Source: Mikania micrantha (Eukaryota; Streptophyta; Magnoliopsida; Asterales; Asteraceae). Taken from it: a DNA stretch of 64,000 nucleotides. Below are positions 34,820 to 47,096 of this stretch, in pieces. A program made the position numbers and the translations under genes. The stretch is from the NCBI GenBank assembly GCA_009363875.1, contig CM018691.1, forward strand, positions 5,208,001 through 5,272,000, given 5' to 3'. Positions within the stretch are counted from its first letter, which is position 1. Each line of letters begins with the position of its first letter. The notes under the pieces were generated by a model that was given only the letters and a program-made list of their open reading frames with translations, had not been told where the DNA came from and made no database searches.

Positions 34820-36306
34820 GTCCGATCGAAGGAAATCAGGGAACTCAGAAACGCGACGCCTCTCACAACGCTCAATTCGATTAGGTATGTGAATCATCGA
34901 TGAATAATAGCATTAATTTAAACAAATCGTTGTTAATCGTTCTCTGGTTTTGTATTCGATCTGAATCACAACACCATTTGTGTGTGTCTACGTTACAACG
35001 AAACAGTCGGAATCAGAAACCCTAGCCGGAGTCATTTTACGCGTCCCTTAAAGTAAGAATAATTAATCTCAATATCTTTGCGTATCTTCATATTTCATGA
35101 TTTAAATTTTATCAGGAACGCAGTTATATGATTTTTAGACCTTGTAATCAACTCATATTACATGGTTTGTGCATCAGTAGGGTTTTGAACCCTAAATGAA
35201 ATTTATAACTTATAGAATTGACTCTTTCATCATTGTGATTAGTATCACAAGTATCTTCATTTACATGAAGGAGATGCATAAATGACATTTGATTGAGATT
35301 TGAGAAGTGTTTATAGGTTTCTTTTTGCAGGTTTCTGAATAATAACCTATTGGTGAGATGGGATAAATAGTTGTTTATTCGATTGTTAGGTTTTGAAAGT
35401 AATTTGCTTTTTAAATTATCAGAAAGTGAGAAATTGACTCTTAAAAAACACAGAGGTATCTTGAAAGGTAAATATATTTATGTGTGGTAAATGCACTGTC
35501 ATAAATGTGCTTTCTCACCAGAAAATCTTGATATACATGAGAGATATGCAATTACAGTTAATTGAGAACTGCTTTAAGTTTCTTTCTTCAGTTTCTGAAG
35601 GACCAAATGGTTAATGGGGAAACTACTTTGTCTTGAAACAAATACATAACTATTTGAATCTTGCTGCTTATTATGTGTCAAAAGTAATGTGCTTATTAAG
35701 TTATTAGAAAGTGAGAAACCTAATTTTCACTTCAAAAACACACCACTGAGGGACCTTGAAAGTGGTACTTGGGTGGATAAGGTAAATAAATAAATCTATG
35801 GTAATTTTACATTATCTTATGACTGAGATGCTTTGTTTATGATAGATGTCAACCGCTTGGACAAATATGAGCTATGGAACTTACATAGGGATGTTAATGG
35901 GGATTAGGGGAAATCAGTTTGGAGTTGTGGTTTTATAAATATAGTTGGACCTCAAATTTATTTCCAAAATGTATTGCTGTGGAGCACATTGGCGCTTATG
36001 AGCAATTTAGAGGATTTGGGGAATTTTATTTCAAAAATTATAGCTGTGGAGCTTCATGGAGTGCATGAGCATTGGAGCTTATGAAGCACTGCTCATCATG
36101 AGGAGTGCTCTTTTGGTTTGCTTCATGGTTTTGTTTTTAATTTAATTCATTTAATTGGATAATACATGACAGATAAAGATGTGTGTACAAAATACTACTA
36201 GTAGTTATTAAACAGGAAATATTTCACGATCTCTTTGCGAGTTCTGGTTTATGATTAATTTTCTTTCTTTTGCAGTCTTGGGCTATCTGTCTATTTGGAA
36301 CTGAAA
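34820..36306 (+). other. Leader region (5' UTR exons and introns) of the SR splicing factor gene
   Basis: GC-richer leader sequence runs from about 34820. Possible donors are ATTAG-GTATGTG at about 34885 and TTAAA-GTAAGAA at about 35051. The start-codon exon has a strong acceptor TTCTTTTGCAG ending at 36275. Within the leader intron a roughly 300-bp stretch is duplicated (about 35235-35513 and 35514-35835). Each copy keeps a pyrimidine tract and CAG followed by TTTCTGAA (35330 and 35590), so alternative leader exons are possible. The exact transcript start cannot be set from sequence. Confidence 0.55.
35235..35835. repeat. Tandem duplication in the SR-gene leader intron
   Basis: The two halves (about 35235-35513 and 35514-35835) share, in order, a CATGA-AGAGAT-ATGCA stretch, a CAG-TTTCTGAA acceptor-like site, a TTATTAGAAAGTGAGAAA-like block (35418 and 35700) and a CTTGAAAG-GTAAATA end. 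They have diverged by many small changes. The boundaries are approximate. Confidence 0.65.
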
Positions 36307-39300
36307 ATGAGTAGCCGCTTCTCACGCATGATCTACGTTGGAAACCTGCCCCTGGATATAAGAGAGTCTGAAGTTGAAGATCTTTTTTACAAGGTGTGTG
36401 TCATTTGAATATTTTCATTATCTATTTCATGTTGTGTCTCTTAAATCTAAGCTTGTAAGTGGATACTGATTGCACTATATATTTTGATAACCGGAACTAG
36501 AGTTTATGGAAAGTTATCATTTTTCTGCTTGAATTTGAAGGATGTTGAAAATCAATAGTCTGATTTTGTTTTAAAATTCATGACTCTAGTTTGAGCTGGA
36601 ATGATTAAATTCTATATGAATTTGAGGATTATTTGAATACATTTATGCCACTATGCCAAGTGGAATATCTAAACTCTTCTCTTGTTTTGATTGAATTTAA
36701 GTCTGACGAACATATCTTTTGTAGTATACTAGTATAGAAAACAAATTTAATGTTAGAGTATATTTCAAATATTTCTACGTTGAAAGTTGCTCCAGTTAAT
36801 ACTTGCTCATCAATCATCATGAACTTAAATCTATAATTTTTGAAATACTGATAATGCTTTTTTATCAAATTTGAAATCTATTAATTCTAATTTTGATTCG
36901 GTTGCCATTTACAAACCTACTTGTAACTTAAATTAATGTTGTGGCTGATGGCCGAGTCCTTTTCACATGCCTGAGATTGTCTTAACAATACATGCTGTAT
37001 ACAGACTATCATTTTGCTTGTTACTCTTTTATACTCCAGAAAATCTTAGCCAGTTTTCCCATGCACTTTTTCATAGTATCATCCTTATTTTATAGTACCA
37101 GAGTTTTATTATGAATATAAAATCCTAGGATCATATGCTATATTTTTAAGCTGGAAGATATGTTCAGCATTCTAAAGTTGTTTATTTTTGCTTGCTTGTA
37201 GTATGGGCGCATTTTGGACATTGAATTGAAGATTCCACCTCGTCCTCCTTGTTATTGTTTTGTAGAGGTAATTTTTTTTATTCCACCCATGTTCTCTGAG
37301 TTTCTTCAATTTTTTTTTTTTCTGGAGGAATGGAATTTTACCTTAATTTTGACTGCTTGATTATTATTTAAAATCGTAGTTTGCAAATGCTCGAGATGCT
37401 GAAGATGCAATCAGGGGTCGAGATGGCTATAATTTTGATGGTTGCCGTTTGAGGGTAACTCAATATTTTGAATCTTATTTAGCTTATTTGTACATCTTCT
37501 GATGCATGTTTGTATATTAAAAATTTATGCAGGTTGAGCTTGCTCATGGGGGCCGTGGGCAATCATCTGGTGACAGCCGTGGTAGCTATGGTGGTGGTGG
37601 AGGTCGTGGCCGCGGTGGTGGGCGTTTTGGCATTTCACAACGTTCTGAGTATCGAGGTGCCAACTGAGATATATAATTATACAATTATGAACTATAGGGT
37701 TGCAAAACAGGCAGGTCAGATGGGTAGGGTAATCAATCAAAATGGGTTTTGGTGAAGGCAGGTAACTTTTTTGCAGGGTTCATTGTCTCAGGCCGACCTA
37801 TCAACAGATTTTGCTTTTTTAAATAAGTAATGTATTATTCGTAGTTAGAATTATATTATTAATATAAATGTATTTTCTTTGAAATAAGATGGCTTATGAG
37901 TTATGATGTTGTAAGCATTTGAATACATGTTAAAGACTTGTGATCTGGTTAACCTGTTTGATCTTTCTTTACATATTTTATCCGTCTGTTCTGTTATTAA
38001 ACACATACAACTCTAATTGGTGTGTGTATATATAAATGGGTTGGATTTTACCATCTCAATTAAACTACAAGTCAAGGAATAGTTTGTCTCAGTTGTATCT
38101 TTTTTTGTCTAGTTTTCTTTTTCTTGCTAATATCTCTTATGTGCAGTTATTGTTCGAGGGCTGCCATCATCTGCGTCTTGGCAGGATCTTAAGGTAATTT
38201 TTATGTCTAAATGCTTATAGCTTTGTTATACTTTTGCTGCCTTGATAACTGGAATAAAAATATAACCTTTTCTCTCAGGACCATATGCGTAAGGCTGGAG
38301 ATGTATGTTTTGCTGAAGTTTCTCGTGATAGCAAGGGTATAAGTTATAGCAATACAATTTGTTTCTTTAATAATAGTTGTTTGTTTTACACGAGGTAAAA
38401 TTGTGGCAAATTTGACCCATTATATATGCATTCCTTGATTTGAAGGATGTTTTATCTTTAAAACAAGCCAAATGAGTCACTCTACTTGAACGTATCAAGT
38501 ATGTTCTAACGCATGAGACTTCCAAAAACATTCTAATAAAAAAGTTAGCTTTTTGTTGAAATAATGTTATTTTCTTTGATTATATAACTATTAACTATTC
38601 AACACACTATTCTTTAAATAGTTGCATAAGAAGCTTTTCATGCCAACCTGATTGGATCTGACTTTACTCCCTTACAAAAAAATTCAAGTTCAACTTGCTT
38701 GATCGTATACTTCAACCTGGTGAACGTTTTACATATTAGTTACCATGGATTTTTTACACTAACCAGAAGTTCATATTCAGGGACATTTGGTCTTGTTGAC
38801 TATACCAACTATGATGACATGAAATACGCTGTAAGTTGGTGAAATATTGTTAGAGAATGGCTCTAGTCTATTTATTCAGACCATTTAACCATCTGACTTG
38901 TGCTTTGTCACTTAGATAAGGAAGCTTGATGATACTGAGTTTAGAAACCCATGGACAAAAACTTATATTAAGGTAATTTTTCATTTTGCCAGTATATATT
39001 GAAACACTCGACATTTTGGGTTGCGGATTAAGATACAGGGTGGATTTGAACTACACACAATTTTTTGTCTATATTTTCTTTTTTCAAATATAAAATGGGT
39101 TATTAATAAGCATATTTTTGTTAGAGCAATAATTATCTTAAATATTTGAATAAAAAGATCTAAAAGATTGTATGCATTAACATAGAGTTTAACAACTTTC
39201 AACTTGTTTGAGATGAAAGACAGTCAAATGTTTACTTATTGGGATTGCAGGTAAGGAAGTATGATAGGAGTCCATCTAGGAGTCCAAGCCGAAGCCGAAG

Positions 39301-40803
39301 CCGAAGCCGAAGTAGGAGCAGGAGCCGAAGTAGGAGCAGGAGTCGAAGCCGTAGCCGAAGCAGAAGCAGAAGCAGAAGTTTGCGACGCAGCAGGAGGTAT
39401 GGAATTAAAATTTTTGTTTCTTGTTACTGCAATTCTGTTAATTTTGAAAATTCTTTTTGTTTCTGCAGCAAATCCTTGGAGCGATCTGTGTCAAAATCAC
39501 CAGCAAAATCTAGGTCCGCATCTCCCGTGAAGCCTCCAAGGTATTTCAATGTAGCCTACACACACACATATGTTTAAGGGTTATCTCTCTAAGACGGGTT
39601 TTCACATGATACAATCCCTATATATTTATATATGTGTGTGTATATATATTGTGTGATTGTATATAGGCAGAGGGGCAGGGGGTTCAAATTAGAACTATTA
39701 AACATTTAGGAACCATAGAAACAACTTTTTAGCACTGGGATCATAATTTAATGGATGGTTGCGCTCTCCCTGGAGGTGGGGTGTAAACAAGCCCTGGCTT
39801 AAGCGCACCTGTGCTCGAGTTTTGGCTTGGATTATTTGTTATTTATTATTTATTACACACACACACACACACAATTTTAGTTATTTTATTATATTTTTAT
39901 AATTACAATCTTTATAAATAACACAATATATGTTTAGTTATTTTGTTCTTAATTTTGCATATTATAATAAATTATTTTGTAAATGTATTTTTTGATATAA
40001 TAAATAACAATTAAATAAATATTAGGGCTTTTTAGGCTTGCGAGTCTATTCAAACTTCATGTATTAACTGAATCATTGAACCCTAATATAACATCTTCAT
40101 GTAATATAGGTTTGGGTATATGGTTATTTTGAAAACCCTATCTCAATGAGAAAACCGCGAAAACCATGCAAAAATCATGTAAAAACGTTTTTTTTTTTTT
40201 GAATTTTTTTTACAGGTTTGTAACACTACTGGACACTTTTTTATTAAAAAAAATCAAAAAAACACCGACCAAATATTTTAAAAAAAAATATTTTATAAAC
40301 CCACGTAAAACCTACGTAACAAAACGTAATTTTTTTTCCGTTTTGTTACGTAGGTTTTACGTGGATTTATAAAATATTTTTTTTAAAAATATTTGGTCGG
40401 CGCTTTTTTGATTTTTTTTTTATAAAAATGTGCCCAATAGTGTTACAAACCTGTAAAAAAAAATGTTGTTTTTGCATGATTTTTGCATGGTTTTCGCGGT
40501 TTTCTCATTGAGATGTGGTTTTCATTTTATTTTTTCCCATATAGGTTTTATGATAATTTCAACATATGGGTTTGTCCCAAACTGACCCCAATCACCTTAA
40601 ACTAATATTAACGTGCCCATTTTGTCACATTTAATTTTATGTTTCTAACAATTGCTTATAACCATGCAGAGGTAGGTCAAGGTCAAAGTCTAAGTCAGAA
40701 TCCCCTGGCAAGGTATAACATGTTTCTTTATTACGCATGGGGAGCATTTTTTATTGGAGTTGTTTAATCCTCTAATCTTATTTTTCAGGAGCAAAGCCCG
40801 TGA
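36307..40803 (+). CDS. SR splicing factor, SF2/ASF-like (SR30/SR34 group)
   Basis: Twelve coding exons join in frame to 279 residues: 36307-36393, 37202-37267, 37380-37454, 37533-37656, 38147-38193, 38279-38336, 38781-38830, 38916-38972, 39251-39396, 39469-39540, 40670-40712, 40789-40803. All introns are GT-AG. RRM1 (residues 8-80) has RNP2 IYVGNL and RNP1-like CYCFVEF. A Gly/Arg linker follows (about 82-112). A pseudo-RRM carries the SR signature SWQDLKDH (128-135). The RS domain starts near 195 with more than ten RS dipeptides and ends in SKSKSESPGKEQSP. Proteins of this kind bind exonic enhancers and set splice-site choice in the nucleus. Length agrees with Arabidopsis SR30/SR34 (about 270-300). 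The 490-nt intron after exon 4 (37657-38146) and the 1129-nt intron holding a foldback MITE are places to expect regulated splicing. Confidence 0.93.
40114..40538. mobile_element. Foldback MITE, MULE type, in SR-gene intron
   Basis: The whole 425-bp element is an inverted repeat: the left half (from GAAAACC at 40131) is matched in reverse complement by the right half (to GGTTTTC at 40523), turning near 40335. Loop-proximal arms around TTTTGTTACGTAGG are almost perfect. ATATAGGTTT flanks both sides (40104-40113 and 40539-40548); 9-10 bp is typical of Mutator-like elements. Ends start with GGG. It lies in the sense transcript of the SR gene, so the pre-mRNA would fold into a long hairpin. Confidence 0.8.
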
Positions 40804-41977
40804 GCCAAACATAACTTCATCTGCCTTTTGCAGCCAATTTGTTATGGAACTTTATTCGAATTAGTATGTTTTAGCAGCTTGTTTGCTGTGTGATACGGTT
40901 AGATGTCGGAATCATTTGAAATGCGTCTGATTGTTGGTCTTGTTTGTTTGTTATACGACTTTTTACTTTTTTAGTAATATTTCATCTTGATTGTTAAGCT
41001 GCCGGATTTATTTATTTTTTTAAATTTTTTATATATGTTCATGTAAAACTTTTAGTGCACCTTTTTTTATCAAATAAATATCTAGTAGCAAAATGAAAAC
41101 TTATTTGATAACTTTTATGATTCTTGTATAAGGTTTGGAAGTTCATTGAACTTTTTTGAACTATATATGTTTTTTTATTTACCAAGTAAATTAACATGAA
41201 CAAAATAGTTTTAATTCCAAGCGTATAAAGTCGATGGTTAAAATATACAATCATGCAATGTTATCCTGTTATTTCGTCAAATGCAAATTTTTTTAAAACG
41301 GTTGAGACGACACCTAAGACGAGTTTTGGGCATTATTGAGCCCATCTTAGAAGAAATCTTTCAGCTGGTTACAAAGGAAGTTACCTGTGTGCCCCTTGTG
41401 TTGAAAAAAAAAATAGTGAACATCACCATTAGGCGTCCTCATCGACCGGTCCCACGGTTAACATGAGAGATGTAAATCGTGTGACTGAGAGAAAATTGGA
41501 TGGTGTCGTGCTTTGAACCCTAGACCTCTATTATAGATACTCACCTCTTATCACTAGGTCACCAGGGGACTGTTTGAAAAGTATATACATACACAAATCC
41601 TGTAGTTTTGTATATTCAAACATATGTATCCTTTATTAGTGATTTACTGTTAATAACAACTTGTACATGAAAACTGAAAACAAACTAAATCCATACGATT
41701 TGAAGTGGCTTGCATACCTTGGTGATGCATTTACCTCGGTATCAAAATGATATTGGTGGCTGACACCGCGTCTTTAATATTTGGGTTGTTGGCTTCATGA
41801 TTTGATTGTTGTGAAGTTTAAGGTTTTATGTACATTAGTATTATACTATTTGTATGTTTAAAAAAACCCAGAAAACCTGAAACGCACATATCAAAACATG
41901 AGGTTATCTTTCGATATCATGTGTTGCTGAAGGAAATGTTTTTGCGTGTAATGAATATGTACCCTAATTTTGAGTCA
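40804..41977. other. 3' UTR of the SR gene and intergenic DNA
   Basis: The first 200 bases or so after the stop are probably 3' UTR. The rest is AT-rich with no gene found. A stretch at 41285-41580 has GC-richer sequence with short frames but no domain. Confidence 0.45.
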
Positions 41978-41980
41978 TTA

Positions 41981-42689
41981 GGCCGGTCGGAGTGGACAAC
42001 GGCACGGGGAGGTGCTCACCGATCCGGGGCCGGTCGGGAACACCGTACCCCCGGAATCGACTCGGGGGAAAGTGGGGAGAGATCACCGATTGAGCCCGAA
42101 CTTTGGGTTTGAATAAATTTTCGACCATTGCTATATTAAAAAAAAATAAAAAATTCAAACGCTATAAATATCACCATTTTTTACATCAAAACTCACACTC
42201 TTTATCATTTTCTTCTTTCATTCTACAATCAAATTTTATAAAGTTTAAACAAATGGATCCGTTTACGTTTGAGCTTCCACCATTTGATAGTAAATCGTCA
42301 AGCAAAAAATTTAGAAAACCACGTCCAAAAAATATACAAACGCCTCAAATGAACCCGTTCAACACATCCGGGTATCGTCCACAATGTCATCTCCGAATCA
42401 ACCCAACTTCTACTACGGGCAAATGAACCCGTCTCAGTTTTATTTTATTTTTTATTTAATTTTTTAGGTTGTATTCTCTTTTTTTTGGTTGTACTCTCTT
42501 TTTATTTTTAATTTAATGAATCTTTTTTATTTTATTATTATTATTATTTATTGTTAAAATAATTAATTAAAATAAGATTTGAAAATGAGAAAAAGTGGGA
42601 CGATGCCATGCAAAATGGAGAAAAGTGGAGAAAAGTGATGTGACGCTGATGTGACAATGGGGAAAAGTGGGACGACTCCCACCCCCTAG
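41981..42689 (+). mobile_element. Non-autonomous PIF/Harbinger-like derivative
   Basis: It is flanked by TTA at 41978-41980 and 42690-42692, the 3-bp target of PIF/Harbinger. The ends are similar but imperfect inverted repeats (GGCCGGTCGGAGTGG on the left; the right end reads GGGGGTGGGAGTCG in reverse). Inside, after a TATAAATA box (about 42163), a short frame from 42253 (MDPFTFELPPF) to 42426 resembles the Asn/Pro/Phe-rich start of Harbinger ORF1 proteins. No transposase is present. The boundaries and family are moderate-confidence calls. Confidence 0.5.
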
Positions 42690-43016
42690 TTACAACTTTT
42701 TTCTCTCTCAACCACTTGAACGAGGAACACATTTTATTTATACGATTATACTGCTGATTGATTACAAGTCCTTTAATCTCGAGTCATAATTAATATAACT
42801 TAATTACCAAAATTCTAATTAATTTATTTAAAAGACTGATATGCATTGACACAACTCAAACACAAATAAGACTTATAATCAATCAAGACCCTATAAATAT
42901 TGTAGTTTTACTTCATGTCTCTAAAGAATAGACACCAACGAATATATACGAAAATCAATTTACTACTTACGAAATTATGTTAACGGGCTTGAGTTTGGGT
43001 TTTGGATGAGTAAATT

Positions 43017-43090
43017 TGGGCCCAATAGGCCTCCAAAATATCATGTTGAAAACCTAACGAATATGTACCCTAAATATTAACCTATATAAC
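43017..43090 (+). promoter_or_regulatory. Promoter elements of the P1 gene
   Basis: TTTGGGCCCAATAGGCC (about 43015-43031) contains site II type TGGGCC motifs. ACCCTAA at 43077-43083 resembles a telo-box. CTATATAAC at about 43081-43090 is a TATA box, about 65 bases before the start codon. Site II with telo-box is the usual pairing in plant ribosomal protein promoters. Confidence 0.6.
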
Positions 43091-43152
43091 ACACGATTTC
43101 TATTATCTTCATCGTTTACTCGTACCAATTGTCGCCGCAGGTTTCCGTATCA

Positions 43153-43647
43153 ATGGCGGTCAGTGAGCTTGCTTGTACTTACGCTGCCTTGATCCTTCAA
43201 GATGACTGCATCGCAATCACGGTAAATCAACATTTTCAATGTTATATCTTGTTTGATTTGTTTCCTGTTTCTGATTTTAATTGCATGGCGTTTTTAGGCC
43301 GAGAAGATCGCTAAGCTCGTAAACGCAGCGAATGTCAGCGTCGAATCGTACTGGCCTAGTCTCTTCGCTAAGTTATGCGAGAAGAAGAATCTCGACGACC
43401 TAATCATGAACGTCGGTGCCGGAGGCGGCGGTGCTGCGGTTCCCGTCGCTGCTTCTTCCGGCGGCGGAGGTGGTGCTCCGGCTGCCGCTGCTCCTGCTGC
43501 TGAAGAGAAGAAGGTATGATTGAGTTACGGCCGTTTTTGGTTTTCAATTAAGTTGATTTTGTTTGTGAAACTGTTTTGGTTTTGTAATTGTAGGAGGAAG
43601 CGAAGGAAGAGAGTGATGATGATATGGGATTCAGCTTGTTCGATTAG
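43153..43647 (+). CDS. RPP1: 60S acidic ribosomal protein P1
   Basis: Three exons (43153-43221, 43298-43513, 43594-43647) join in frame to 112 residues, the usual P1 length. The N-terminus MAVSELACTYAALILQDD and the block KIAKLVNAANVSVESYWP are the P1 helical dimerisation domain. A Gly/Ala/Pro-rich hinge (about 65-92) follows. The C-terminus EESDDDMGFSLFD is the conserved stalk tail that contacts elongation factors and is phosphorylated on its serine. P1 pairs with P2 on P0 to form the lateral stalk of the large subunit in the cytosol. The second intron falls just before the acidic tail. Promoter motifs upstream agree with a ribosomal protein gene. All residues expected of the family are present. 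Confidence 0.97.
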
Positions 43648-43649
43648 GG

Positions 43650-46600
43650 TTTTGGTGTCAACCAATACATGTATGCTTCTTTTTGTTTGATTGTTGTTTT
43701 CTGTGTTTTGGAGTTAGATTTTGATCTTTAACAAGCCAAATTGAAAGCTTTGATTTTGTCTTTGAATTGCTCATTTTGACTACATCTTTAGATTGCAGAA
43801 GTATAAGCACTTGTTCGAATTGTTCAAATCATGTTTTTGTTATCAAGATGCAAAAGCTTACTAAAAAATCACCCGGGTTTAAGAAGAGTTTGTTTGTGTA
43901 CATAAACATGAAATGATTTGTTTATAATAAACGTGAACAATGCTAAATATGTCAAATTTCCCTTTGTAACATAAGGGTGTAAGTGCAGAAGTGCTTGCTT
44001 CAATCTTATTATCATTGTTTGCAAGCCTTAGGATGGTTTGGGTCACAAAAGCCTTAGCATCCCAACCTTCATTTTGTGTTATAGCTGCATTGCTTTTCTC
44101 CACTGATTTGGACATGTGCTTCTTTGTGACATGAGCATGCTTTCTTCAATTATACCATTTGAAAGGAAACATCTTACAATTATGATCATGTTTCCTTTCA
44201 TTGGATGGTTTTTTTTATTGGTTTCACCATTCATTTTTCTGAGGAATTCATGATTTTGCATCCTATCTTTTGTCAATTTAACCCTTGGTGAGTTTGTTCA
44301 ATGAAACTTTCCTTTGCCTCGTTGCACATACTGTGCGTTTGATTGTCTTAGGTGATGAATGCATTGTTAAACTTCCTATTTGTTTGGCTAAAGCCTCTTT
44401 GCTAGCCAACAAATTCTCAAACTCGCTTAAAGATGGGTTGTAGGCCAACTATTACATGTTCACTGATATCTCTACACTAGGTTTTCACTTTATGAAAGTA
44501 TTGTGGTATAGATAGCTCGTTTGATTTACGGGTATACCTGACAATCTTAACATTTAGCAAGATAAATGGATAGAAGTGGGTAAACAGCTATTACATGTTG
44601 GGTTGAAATGGGTAACATTATGACATAATATGGGTTGAGATGGGTAATACCTTAACACAAAGCGGGTCAAGATTGGTAACTTGAAAACCATGTGAACGTA
44701 ATAGATTTCAATGGGTAAGAATAATTAGTAATATAATTAATGAGCAAATCATTAAAAATTATTCAAATAAACAGTAACTTGAGCGAAATTGATTTTTTTT
44801 TAAAACGACCCGTTTAAACTCAATCGGATTTTGCTAAAAACTTGTCTTGACCTGTATGCATTCTAACCCGCACCCGTTTGGACATGTTACCCAATCTGCC
44901 CATTTTGCTAGGCATATTTACTGGGAAACAACTCATTGTTTTTACCCGTTTGTATCTATTCTATTTGTACACAAAGCTAGAAATTGGATGCACTAAAACA
45001 CAGGATATGTTTGAGTTTTTTCTTGATAAATTACTGTAGTATATATATGCATGCAACGTTTATGTGGATACAATAAAAATATAGAAAAGCAAGGACCCAA
45101 TCTAGAAATCCTTGCACTCACTTGATCACATCCTAAGTTAAGGAGGTAATGCCAATTTTAACACTAACATCTTGACCTTGAGCCTCCTATTTATTTTTCA
45201 TTACTTTCCTAAACTGACTTGACAATCTCATCTTAAAGCATGATAAATGGGTGGATTGGATGAATAATAATTTTATTTGCTTACAACCTATTTTAACTTG
45301 AACTAAATTAATGTTTTTTTTAAAAAAATGACTAATCTAGACTCAAACTGAGTTCGCTTAAAACCCATTTTGACATGCACAGCCGCACTTATCCGGTCAT
45401 CTTGGCCCGAACTCACCTGTTATTCAACTTGATTTAATTTTAACCTACTCATTTTGTCATGCTTAACCTAAATTAAAACATGAAAGATAAAAAGAAAGAA
45501 CTACAAAAATAGAAATTGTAACTTGCTTCTATTCTCTAATATTAAAATTCGCTACAATTCAAATAAAAAGATTTTTAGATTATTTTTTAGACCATTGTGC
45601 AACATTTCATATAAGAATCTTGGTTCCTAAAATCATAGAAATAACCTTAGTTTATGAATTTACTTTTATTATCTATTTTCTTCCTTATTCTATAAAACAG
45701 AAGGAAGAGAATAAAGGGCATGATATTGAATTGTATTTTGTGTTTTTTAATCATTCGATTCATTCCTATGTAGAATGGGAAAAGGGAGCATCATGCCATC
45801 AACATATCTAAAAAAAGAATTATTAATCTTTATCAATAAACCCATTAAAGGTCATGTATTGTAAATATACGGTTACAATTAATCTTGAAAAAATAACAAG
45901 AGTTCAAAGTAACACGAATTGAAAAACTTGTGTCATTTCAATTGAGAAAGAAAAAGGTAATAAGCGTACCTAAATTAATACAAATCACACTCAATCTCAA
46001 TGATCATTAGCTAGTAATTGACATGATAAATAGCTAGAAATCTAGAATTACACAAAAGTACGTGGAAAATTTCATTGAATTTATTTCAAACAAGTCGGAT
46101 TTTAGTCAAATCAGTTAATAGTTAAAGTCATTAATAGAAAACAAAAATAACTAGCTATGATAGGCATCAAAGAGCCAAATGGAATATAACGTCTACGTGG
46201 GCTTTTGTTTTGATGTTGTGCTACGATTGTTGATGATTTGTTTCGAAGAAAAACATGTTCGTAAGTTTTAAGTCATGAGAAATGTCACAATTTTAAAAAG
46301 GTAGTACTTTTCATCAATAAAATACCGCATTTTGAAATCCATTTACTTTAAAACATTGACAATAATGGAATTATGACGTGGAGATCTTGGATGGAATGAA
46401 GCAATACTTGATATATATAACAACGCCCTAGATAATGAAAGAATCATCATATTCCCTAAAAGATAGATCGATACAAACCATACCATGCCAGCTCTACGGG
46501 TACATGTTTTCAAAGAAACTTGGTCTAAAACTACTTATAAGCAGCCGTGGTCAATTGTGAGACGCGTTTTAAGACACAAACCAACTTACATAGTATATTT

Positions 46601-47090
46601 CCAATTTTCAGCGGGTACGAGGGAGAATGATACAAACAAACTTTACTCCTCTCCCAGTTAGAATAGAGAGCCTGCTCTGAAGAAGTGCCTGACTCAAAGT
46701 TATCGTTTGAAGTTAATCATTTGAGTTTTAAGACAAGTGAGACATAAAACCAAAATGTAGTCATTTATTTGTTTTGTAAAAATGTGAAATGAAAGTAGGA
46801 TTGAACACAAAGACAAAGGTATCATCCTAAAATGGGGAGGATACTCCAAATATAAGGTAATCAAGAGTTTAGAAACTGAGTAAGAGAAGCAAAGAAGGGT
46901 TATAGTATACTATACTAGAATCAGTAGTCATCTAGCATGGACAATGTAATTTATAGCTCAAGGGCTTAATGCATTTCTATTTGCCTAAAGATTCATATAA
47001 TTGGTATCTATGTTACTGTATTTGACACAATTCCCTGTTTCATGACCCTTAATTTTATCATATCAACAAGTTATGACCCTTCCACATATA
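43650..47090. other. Intergenic, with decayed repeats
   Basis: This holds the 3' UTR of P1 (to about 43860) and then no recognisable gene. Two overlapping minus frames at 43879-44276 have balanced composition but no domain I know. GGGTAAC and ACCCGTTT words at about 44510-44945 and 45240-45480 look like old dispersed repeats. A fragment at about 46635-46690 (TAGAGAGCCTGCTCTGAAG) resembles the SINE found at 51212. Confidence 0.45.
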
Positions 47091-47096
47091 AATGCA

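Noticed and set aside
39775..40095. Possible second hAT MITE in the SR-gene intron
   Set aside because: It has a GGGGTGTAAACAAGCC-like start and an AC microsatellite, but no right terminus or duplication. It is only noted as a decayed relative.
43879..44276. Two overlapping minus-strand frames downstream of P1
   Set aside because: Composition is protein-like in part, but I recognise no domain and could not join the frames with splice sites. A broken unknown gene remains possible.
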